Of a stretch of DNA of 64,000 nt, positions 1 to 5,541 are shown piece by piece. This DNA is from Saprospiraceae bacterium (GTDB taxonomy: Bacteria; Bacteroidota; Bacteroidia; Chitinophagales; Saprospiraceae), in assembly GCA_016787415.1 (NCBI GenBank), contig JAEUUT010000070.1, positions 62,001 through 126,000 of the forward strand, given 5' to 3'. How positions within the stretch are numbered: position 1 is the first letter of the stretch; every line of letters begins with the position of its first letter. Below the pieces are notes generated by a model. The model was given only the letters and a program-made list of their open reading frames with translations, searched no databases and was not told the DNA's origin. Both the position numbers and the translations under genes were made by a program.

Positions 1-668
1 TTGAGATCCAGACAGCCGAAACAATTTCCAAGGTGTGGGGTGGCGATATCGACTCCGTGACGATCTCTGGCGCCAGCACGGCCTCCCAAAAACTCGCCTT
101 CCTCCGGACGCTGATGTTGGAGGCTACGACGACCAGCGGATACCGAGTTTTCATCGGGCGAAACAGCGTGGAATTCAACTATACCAGCGCGACCAACCGC
201 CTCGATATTAAGCACGGCCGGAACAAACAGCCACTTTGGTTTGGCAGCATCGACAGCCTGCAGGTTGGCGCCCTATCCGGATCCACAGCGAAACTGGCCT
301 GGATCCGCGAGGTGAATAAGTGGCGCGACCGACTTTGCCTGCCGAACGCGGTGTCTGCTACCATCGCTGCCGGTGCTGCAGCCGGAAGTTCGCCTACGGT
401 ATCGGTTTCGGGCGATGCGTACAGCGGCGTTATTTCTATCACTACTGGCACCAGTGCAACCACCGGCACCCTGGCTACAGTAACGCTGAAGATAACAGCA
501 CCGACGGGCACCCGGATTGTGGTAAGCGGACTGAGCGGAATTTCGAAGACGCACGACTCGCGATGGACGTACTCGACCACGACTACGACGCTGGTGCTCA
601 CCAACCAGACCACGGCATTTTCCGACGCGACGCTGTACACCTTCACGTATTACACCGAGCCTTACTAA
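1..668 (+). CDS. Phage structural protein, C-terminal part (cut by window edge)
   Basis: The frame is open from base 3 to a TAA at 666-668, so about 221 C-terminal residues are visible and the true start lies outside the window; the GTG at 33 is probably internal. The last ~110 residues are rich in Thr, Ser, Gly and Val (alternating runs such as ISITTGTSATTGTLATVTL), which suggests an all-beta, Ig-like or surface-exposed virion domain. It is the first visible gene of a same-strand run leading to the tape measure gene. A tail, fibre or decoration protein is an inference from position and composition; I recognise no specific family. Confidence 0.6.
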   Translation, partial: EIQTAETISKVWGGDIDSVTISGASTASQKLAFLRTLMLEATTTSGYRVFIGRNSVEFNYTSATNRLDIKHGRNKQPLWFGSIDSLQVGALSGSTAKLAWIREVNKWRDRLCLPNAVSATIAAGAAAGSSPTVSVSGDAYSGVISITTGTSATTGTLATVTLKITAPTGTRIVVSGLSGISKTHDSRWTYSTTTTTLVLTNQTTAFSDATLYTFTYYTEPY

Positions 669-702
669 CCTTATTCAATTCATCTGGTAAAGAGAAAGCG
701 CT

Positions 703-1230
703 ATGTGCCTACCTAAAATTGACAAAATCGAGAAGAATTGCGGTGCGATCTACATTAAAGGGATCAAAACCAACGTATTTCTCACCACCATGGCTGAGGT
801 GACCGCGATCCCTGCGCCGGAAACTGACACGCTGAACATCGACGACCCGGTCACTTTCCGGTCGGCCGTAACTGGCCCACCTGCTATCGCTGCAGGCCAG
901 TGGTGGAAATGGCAAGTATCCACTGTGAAAAGTTCCTGGAAAGTGGAACCACAGGGCGACGAAGACAACCGCTCGTACAAAGTGACGGTACCGATCGTCA
1001 TCTACGGCATCACGGCCGACCGCTCGTACATCATCAATCAGACGCTCGGTCACGAGTTCCTGTGCGTGGTGGGCGACAACAACGGAAACAACCGCCTGAT
1101 CGGCGAGATGGGCCGCGGCGCCAAGATCAGCATCGGCGAAGAAACGGCAGACTACAACGGCTACAACGGCACCATCGAGTGGGAAGTAGGGCACCTGCCT
1201 TACTGGTACAACGCGACCCTGCCGACGTAA
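703..1230 (+). CDS. Putative phage major tail (tube) protein
   Basis: This 175-residue protein has no signal peptide or membrane segment and has a beta-rich composition (WWKWQVSTVKSSWKV, SYKVTVPIVIYGI, FLCVVGDNNGNNRLIGEM). Size and position, a few genes upstream of the tape measure gene, fit a major tail or tail-tube protein, but no diagnostic motif is visible. A second ATG at 790 (MAEVTAIPAPETDTLNIDD) could be the real start, giving 146 residues, since the conserved-looking part begins there. It belongs to the rightward structural operon. Confidence 0.5.
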   Translation: MCLPKIDKIEKNCGAIYIKGIKTNVFLTTMAEVTAIPAPETDTLNIDDPVTFRSAVTGPPAIAAGQWWKWQVSTVKSSWKVEPQGDEDNRSYKVTVPIVIYGITADRSYIINQTLGHEFLCVVGDNNGNNRLIGEMGRGAKISIGEETADYNGYNGTIEWEVGHLPYWYNATLPT

Positions 1231-1262
1231 GCAATCGTTCACTTTCAAACTACTACACAATA

Positions 1263-1481
1263 GTGGAAGATAATAAGAAGAAGGTCACAGATGCAGACCC
1301 AGACGGCAATACAGGCAAACCGAAGCGTCGGTGGAAATATGTCGGACAAGCGTTCCAAACAGGCATTTGCCTGCCGGACTTGACTACGATAGTTAACCCG
1401 ACTACAATCTCCGATGACGATATCGATGCCTATGTGAAACGCTGGACCAAACTGCGGGGGAAAGTGTGGAAGGAAGTGTAA
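1263..1481 (+). CDS. Small hypothetical phage protein (72 aa, GTG start)
   Basis: Starting at GTG 1263, this frame encodes VEDNKKKVTDADPDG... and ends in a basic, Trp-containing tail (YVKRWTKLRGKVWKEV). The gap between the putative tail protein and the terminator at 1501 is otherwise unfilled, and the stop lies just before that terminator, consistent with the last gene of a transcript. Charged and soluble, with no recognised domain. Evidence for translation is only positional. Confidence 0.4.
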   Translation: MEDNKKKVTDADPDGNTGKPKRRWKYVGQAFQTGICLPDLTTIVNPTTISDDDIDAYVKRWTKLRGKVWKEV

Positions 1482-1500
1482 TGCAGTTTGGTTAACCCCT

Positions 1501-1534
1501 CCCGGCCGCCGTAAAACGTGGCCGGGAATTTTTC
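1501..1534 (+). terminator. Intrinsic terminator after the tail-protein genes
   Basis: A 7-bp GC stem, CCCGGCC (1501-1507) with GGCCGGG (1520-1526), is followed by a T-rich run (1529-1534). It separates the tail-protein genes from the small membrane-protein gene at 1540. Confidence 0.8.
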
Positions 1535-1539
1535 TTAAA

Positions 1540-1815
1540 ATGAGTATGGATCAGGAACAACTTAAACTCGCTTACGAGCAAATCGACAATCAGATACTGC
1601 GCCTGTTGCTGTATTTCGGCAGCGCTGTGATTCTTGCATTATCGAGTGCGCTCACTTACCTTTGGCACACCTGGCGCGCCGATGCCCGCGAACGCACGGA
1701 AGTGGACAAGATCACAGCGAAGGCAATCGACGGCGCCACCAATCAAATCGATAACCTCCGCGATCAGGTGCAGGAATTGTCCCGCATCATAGCGGAAAAA
1801 CTGGCAAAATCATGA
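1540..1815 (+). CDS. Small phage membrane protein, one TM helix plus coiled coil
   Basis: This 91-residue protein has a short N-terminal charged stretch, one hydrophobic helix at about residues 20-42 (LRLLLYFGSAVILALSSALTY), and a C-terminal helix with heptad-like pattern (IDNLRDQVQELSRIIAEKL). Bitopic proteins of this shape include holins, Rz-like spanins and phage membrane anchors, but nothing distinguishes among them here and no endolysin is visible alongside. Its stop overlaps the next start (ATGA), so the two are translationally coupled. Confidence 0.55.
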   Translation: MSMDQEQLKLAYEQIDNQILRLLLYFGSAVILALSSALTYLWHTWRADARERTEVDKITAKAIDGATNQIDNLRDQVQELSRIIAEKLAKS

Positions 1816-1997
1816 GCACTAAAAAGGCAGCGGCCGAAGCACTGGAAATGCGGAAAAGGGCTGCACAACGATTGATCGACAAATCTGAAACGTCCACCGG
1901 CGCTATCAGTATTGTGACTGGTACCCGGAGAAAAGCCGGCAAACTGGTGACAGTAAAATTCCAACCCAACTCGGCGCCGAAGGTAGCCACCTCCTGA
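1812..1997 (+). CDS. Small basic hypothetical phage protein (61 aa)
   Basis: The ATG at 1812 overlaps the preceding stop by 4 nt, and the gene is closed by a strong terminator at 2020. The protein is lysine/arginine rich with an N-terminal helix (KKAAAEALEMRKRAAQRLIDK). No domain recognised. The coupling and terminator make it likely to be a real gene despite its length. Confidence 0.5.
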   Translation: MSTKKAAAEALEMRKRAAQRLIDKSETSTGAISIVTGTRRKAGKLVTVKFQPNSAPKVATS

Positions 1998-2019
1998 CCA
2001 CATTGCCCCCACCTTATAC

Positions 2020-2053
2020 AGCCCGACGCAGCCTACTGTGTCGGGCTTTTTTT
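2020..2053 (+). terminator. Intrinsic terminator
   Basis: AGCCCGAC (2020-2027) pairs with GTCGGGCT (2040-2047) and is followed directly by a run of T. It ends the two-gene unit 1540-1997. Confidence 0.85.
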
Positions 2054-2138
2054 ATGTCCTACCTGGCCCACCGGTGGCCCATGAAATTTGAGGCTTAATT
2101 AACTTTTAAGTTCATTTTCACTCAATTTTCACTCAATT

Positions 2139-2510
2139 ATGAATAGCCAAAAATTAGGCACGGTCGCTTTGGCGGCGCTGCTGGTTTCCGCGTTCAAAGT
2201 AGGGCAATCGATGGGCAAAGCGCTTTCGGATGGTTTCCAGGTGCTGCCTGACGGCCTGACCCTGATTCAGAATTCCGACGAACTCAAGTCGATTGCCAAG
2301 GAAGCCCGGCCCGCCCTGGCGGAACTGAAGGATCTCGACGCCGACGAAGCAACCGCTGTTGCCGATCAGGTGTGCGCGGAACTCGGTATCGAAAACGACG
2401 GCACCGTCATCGGTAAAGCCGGCAAAGTGCTGAAACTCGCCGCTCGCACCTATCGCCTGGAAGAAGAAGCGCTCGACCTGGTTCACGACTGGAAAGAGGT
2501 ATTTGCGTAA
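2139..2510 (+). CDS. Hypothetical phage protein, alpha-helical (123 aa)
   Basis: After an Ala/Leu-rich N-terminal helix (LGTVALAALLVSAFKVGQSM, weakly hydrophobic), the rest is acidic and helical (AKEARPALAELKDLDADEA). It sits after the terminator at 2020 and a CTTAATTAA palindrome at 2094, and its stop shares one base with the next start (TAATG). Position before the tape measure gene is compatible with a tail-assembly role, but no family is recognised. Confidence 0.5.
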   Translation: MNSQKLGTVALAALLVSAFKVGQSMGKALSDGFQVLPDGLTLIQNSDELKSIAKEARPALAELKDLDADEATAVADQVCAELGIENDGTVIGKAGKVLKLAARTYRLEEEALDLVHDWKEVFA

Positions 2511-3358
2511 TGTTCGAAGTTTCTATCCACGCCGGGCGCCGGGTTTACAGGCGTTCGCTTCCAGTATCCTGGAAGGAAGCACCCGCAAACCTGCGCCTGG
2601 CGTGGTGGAAACTTTGGATCGAGGATCCGGACGCCGCGCCCCTGCGGATACTGCCTGATTGCCTGCGGCTTCCGAAGCGCGTCTGGAGAAATTTACCTGC
2701 AGCGGAAAAAGGCGCACTGCTGAAATGCCTGGACTGGATGGAACCCGCGCCCGGCTGCGATAACCTGCCGGTGGAGCATTTCCGCCATCGAGGCCGGCAC
2801 TACCTGCTTCCGCGCCCGAAGTTTGAAAACGGCACCTGCCTGGAGTTTGTGCTGGCCGACGGATACTACGAAGACTTTGTAGAAACCGGCGACCCCGCAG
2901 CGCTCCTTCGCATAGTGGCCACCCTTTGCCGCGAACCCAAAACCGACCTGCAGGAAGCACTGAAAACCGGAGACGAGCGTGTGACGCTGCACCAGAAGGA
3001 GGAGGTGGAATACAGGGCTCAGCAGTTGAGCACGCTCGATCCGGCCATTACCTCAGCCGTGCTGCTGTACTTTCTGGGCGTGAAAAAGTACATCGCCGAC
3101 ACATATTGGATGCTTTTTGAGGATACTAAAAAACAGGAGGATGGCGGCGACCAGGAGAGTGACGGATCCGGCCCGCGGTTCGGGTGGTGGAGCATCTTTA
3201 TGCAGGTGGCTAAGGACCGGCTGTACGGCTCGTATGACGACGTGCTGCAGCATCGGCTACACAAAATATGTGTCCACCTGGTGGAGCAGCACGACCAGCA
3301 GGAAAAACAAAAACAGGCGCTCGAGCGCGAGCGCGCCAAACTCAATTCCCAATCATGA
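2510..3358 (+). CDS. Hypothetical phage protein, tail-assembly candidate (282 aa)
   Basis: Soluble protein with a Trp-rich N-terminal half (LRLAWWKLWIEDPDAAPLR), a central helix with hydrophobic stretch (AITSAVLLYFLGVKKYI), the segment FGWWSIFMQVAKDRLYGSYD near residue 225, and a C-terminal Gln/Arg coiled-coil tail (DQQEKQKQALERERAKL). Genes between tail tube and tape measure usually encode tail-assembly chaperones; that is context only. It overlaps both neighbours by 1-4 nt, so the three genes 2139-3786 are translationally coupled. No slippery-sequence fusion was seen. Confidence 0.5.
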   Translation: MFEVSIHAGRRVYRRSLPVSWKEAPANLRLAWWKLWIEDPDAAPLRILPDCLRLPKRVWRNLPAAEKGALLKCLDWMEPAPGCDNLPVEHFRHRGRHYLLPRPKFENGTCLEFVLADGYYEDFVETGDPAALLRIVATLCREPKTDLQEALKTGDERVTLHQKEEVEYRAQQLSTLDPAITSAVLLYFLGVKKYIADTYWMLFEDTKKQEDGGDQESDGSGPRFGWWSIFMQVAKDRLYGSYDDVLQHRLHKICVHLVEQHDQQEKQKQALERERAKLNSQS

Positions 3359-3786
3359 CACTTTCTGAAGTAGAAGCGTTCTTTGAAACCTTCTCGACCC
3401 ATATCCCTGAAATCAAACAGGTTGTTTTCGGCGACGAGGAGGCCATAGCGAACCGGCAGAGTTCGAATATCATCTACCCCTGCATGTGGGTGGAAACGCC
3501 ATTCGTAACGCCGATCAGCGATCCTCCTTCCAAAATTCTGCGCTACCAGATCACTTTTTTGAAAAACGTGTCCCGGCAGAACGAAAAGGATGAGCGCGCT
3601 GCACGTAGCATGACCCTGACGATCGCAGAAAAAGCCTGGGCATTAATCGAAGCCGGTGAAGAGCAGGGTTTGTTTGAGTTCCTGCGCAACCAGGATGAGG
3701 GAGAGCCGATCCTGAAATACTCGGGCGACAATGACACCGGGTGGCAGTTTACTGCACGGCTGCGGGTGGGGGGTGATGCATGTTGA
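3355..3786 (+). CDS. Hypothetical phage protein (143 aa)
   Basis: The start chosen is ATG 3355, overlapping the previous stop as ATGA; an upstream in-frame ATG at 3268 would overlap the previous gene by 90 nt. The protein begins MTLSEVEAFFETFSTHIPEI and has mixed alpha/beta character (PCMWVETPFVTPISD, TGWQFTARLRVGGD). Its size and place suggest a tail-completion or head-tail joining protein, which is unproven. Last gene of its unit, followed by the terminator at 3809. Confidence 0.5.
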   Translation: MTLSEVEAFFETFSTHIPEIKQVVFGDEEAIANRQSSNIIYPCMWVETPFVTPISDPPSKILRYQITFLKNVSRQNEKDERAARSMTLTIAEKAWALIEAGEEQGLFEFLRNQDEGEPILKYSGDNDTGWQFTARLRVGGDAC

Positions 3787-3808
3787 ATATCTTTTTTCAT
3801 GCGATTAG

Positions 3809-3848
3809 AAACGCCTGGTGCCGAATGCGGTGCCGGGCGTTTTTTTAT
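3809..3848 (+). terminator. Intrinsic terminator before the accessory cassette
   Basis: AAACGCC (3809-3815) pairs with GGCGTTT (3836-3842), with further pairing inside (GG...CC), followed by a T run (3840-3846). It closes the tail-assembly unit. Confidence 0.85.
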
Positions 3849-3880
3849 TTGCAAATCTGGAGCACGTGCGTTTACCTTTG
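3848..3880 (+). promoter_or_regulatory. Bacteroidota-type promoter of the accessory cassette
   Basis: TTTG (3848-3851), a 21-nt spacer, then TACCTTTG (3873-3880): a full match to the Bacteroidota sigma-A consensus. It lies directly after a terminator and drives an isolated cassette inside the tail operon. The same spacing occurs at the tRNA-fMet and rpsJ promoters in this window. Confidence 0.8.
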
Positions 3881-3886
3881 TAGCGC

Positions 3887-4035
3887 AACACATTCACCTC
3901 ATTACTTCATTTGACAATGCTCAGCATTTTTAAAAGGTTTTCAAACTCAAATAAATGGGCGCGGTACCCGGAAGGGTGGCTTCCCTCTGCATTGTCAGTG
4001 GTGAGTGTGTTGCAACCCGCGCCCAGGTTTTTTCA
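3887..4035 (+). ncRNA. Structured leader or candidate small RNA
   Basis: Downstream of the promoter lie about 150 nt before the first credible gene. TGGGCGCGG (3956-3964) pairs perfectly with CCGCGCCCA (4017-4025), enclosing a smaller hairpin (GGAAG 3970-3974 with CTTCC 3980-3984), and the long stem is followed by six T residues (4028-4033). This could be a terminated small RNA or an attenuator controlling the antirepressor-like gene downstream. No known RNA family was recognised; the 5' end is inferred from the promoter. Confidence 0.4.
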
Positions 4036-4043
4036 CCTTTTAA

Positions 4044-4355
4044 ATGATATTTCCCATGCAACACGGAAAGAAACAACAGCAAGGCAAATCCACATCTGAT
4101 TCGGCAGCCACCATTACTCGCAAAATCACACCGGCACAGGATGCGCTGCTATCGTTTGCCAGCCATTTAGAGGCCGGAAGTCTTTTTACTTATCTGAATA
4201 CCACACTTGGGCTTAGCATTGCCAGGTTTGCAGGATCAGACGAATCTAACCCAACCGCGATAACTACCAACGCCTGGTATTTTACGCTTGAATTGCTTCA
4301 GCGGTTGCATGACATTTCAGTAGAAGACCCGAATACGGGAGATATAAATCTATAA
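4044..4355 (+). CDS. Hypothetical protein of the accessory cassette (103 aa)
   Basis: Either ATG 4044 or ATG 4056 could start it; the N-terminus is Gln/Lys rich (MQHGKKQQQGK) and low complexity, followed by an ordered helical region (AQDALLSFASHLEAGSLFTYL ... AWYFTLELLQRLHDISVE). It ends 4 nt before the antirepressor-like gene, so the two form one transcript. No family recognised. The sequence looks AT-richer than the surrounding tail genes. Confidence 0.45.
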   Translation: MIFPMQHGKKQQQGKSTSDSAATITRKITPAQDALLSFASHLEAGSLFTYLNTTLGLSIARFAGSDESNPTAITTNAWYFTLELLQRLHDISVEDPNTGDINL

Positions 4356-4359
4356 ACTT

Positions 4360-4935
4360 ATGAAAGAAGAATCTGCTCTCACTATCGCACCAGCCGAACT
4401 TGTTTTCGAGGAAACAAAACTTACCTGCCCCATCGAGGATGGGCACCGTATGGTACCAGTAAAAACAGTGTGCACGATACTTGATATTGACTTTCAAACA
4501 CAAGATAGTTGGCTAAAAGACCACCGTTTTTTCAGTCAACTATATAGGCCAGCCTATACAGTTGGGGCTGATAATAAGCAACGGGAAATGAACTGTCTGT
4601 CAATTTTTGACCTCTATGCATGGGTTTCAAGTGTGACATTGAATAACCGGAAACCTGGTTCAATTGATCGCCAGTACCGCCTTTTGGTCTGGCTTCGTGA
4701 AAAGATGCTTGATGTTTACAAAAGTGTGGACGTATGGATACAGGAAAATAAATATGAGCAACAACTGCTGACATTGAAAGAGCAAACAGAGGAACAACTA
4801 TTGGTGGCCATGCAAACCGTAAAGGAGTTGAAGGCAAGGGCAAAGGAGATAGATACGACGATTGAAGATATACGGATGAATCGGTTCACTGGACAAACGG
4901 CTTTGCCGTTTCCAGAAAATGAGGTTGATAAGTAG
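4360..4935 (+). CDS. Phage antirepressor-like protein (P22_AR_N type)
   Basis: Residues ~20-95 resemble the N-terminal domain of P22-type phage antirepressors: a pre-strand CPIEDGHRMVPVKTVCTILD, a helix with a target-like segment (TQDSWLKDHRFF), and the KQREMNCLSIFDLYAWVSSV block that corresponds to the conserved GKxREMxCLPLxxLxxWL element. The C-terminal half is a long coiled coil (KEQTEEQLLVAMQTVKELKA). Such proteins bind or antagonise phage repressors, or regulate genes by DNA binding. It is isolated in the tail region with its own promoter and terminator, so it may be a moron acting on another element. The family is inferred from motif memory. Confidence 0.65.
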   Translation: MKEESALTIAPAELVFEETKLTCPIEDGHRMVPVKTVCTILDIDFQTQDSWLKDHRFFSQLYRPAYTVGADNKQREMNCLSIFDLYAWVSSVTLNNRKPGSIDRQYRLLVWLREKMLDVYKSVDVWIQENKYEQQLLTLKEQTEEQLLVAMQTVKELKARAKEIDTTIEDIRMNRFTGQTALPFPENEVDK

Positions 4936-4959
4936 TAGTTTGTTTATGGCGAAATTCAA

Positions 4960-4998
4960 AGTCCTACCGTGCCAGTGTGCGCGGTAGGACTTTTGTTT
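4960..4998 (+). terminator. Strong intrinsic terminator closing the cassette
   Basis: A perfect 10-bp stem, AGTCCTACCG (4960-4969) with CGGTAGGACT (4982-4991), is followed by TTTGTTTT. The next gene starts at 5000, so tail transcription must read through or restart here. Confidence 0.9.
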
Positions 4999-4999
4999 T

Positions 5000-5536
5000 A
5001 TGGCCACAGAGCAAATCCAGCACATTCAGAAATTTATAGGCGAAGAGGGCCAAAAATGGGCCGCTGAGTTCATAGCGTTTCGGCGTTCATGGCTGGCATC
5101 CAAAAAGATAGACGCCAGCGGCGAACTGAGCAGTAGCCTCCAGTCGGAAATAAACGACCAGGTGCAGGGCGAAGTAGTGGAAATACTGATGGAGTTTGCC
5201 GACCATGGCCGCTACATCGATATGCGCCGCCTGAAACCCGCTGCCGGTGGCGGCGAGTACCTGAATATGCTGATAGAATGGATGCAGCGAAAAGGGCTGG
5301 AGCAGCGCTTTATAGCGGGATTTGTGCGCAGACACAACCTAAACAAAGCGCCTCAAGATGTGCTCAACCGCGCTGCATGGGGCATTATCAAAAAGCGTAG
5401 CCTGGGGCGACCGAGGCGGCGTACGTGGTACAATAAGCCCAAAAGCAGGGGCATTACCGACCTGTTCAATCGGGTGGCCGCAGGGTTGCTCGACATCACT
5501 GCTACCGACCTGGTAGATCAACTCAAATCAAAATAA
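5000..5536 (+). CDS. Hypothetical phage protein before the tape measure (178 aa)
   Basis: A soluble helical protein with a C-terminal basic patch (IIKKRSLGRPRRRTWYNKP) and final helix (LFNRVAAGLLDITATDLVDQ). It starts 2 nt after the T tract of the terminator at 4960 and ends 5 nt before the tape measure gene. That tight position is typical of minor tail or tail-completion proteins, but I recognise no domain. The accessory cassette appears to have been inserted just before this gene. Confidence 0.5.
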   Translation: MATEQIQHIQKFIGEEGQKWAAEFIAFRRSWLASKKIDASGELSSSLQSEINDQVQGEVVEILMEFADHGRYIDMRRLKPAAGGGEYLNMLIEWMQRKGLEQRFIAGFVRRHNLNKAPQDVLNRAAWGIIKKRSLGRPRRRTWYNKPKSRGITDLFNRVAAGLLDITATDLVDQLKSK

Positions 5537-5541
5537 CAAGC

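Noticed and set aside
3917..4099. Short frame downstream of the cassette promoter (MLSIFKRFSNSNKWARYPEG)
   Set aside because: It overlaps the structured leader and the next gene's start, and has no recognisable domain. RNA structure is the better explanation, although the two are not exclusive.
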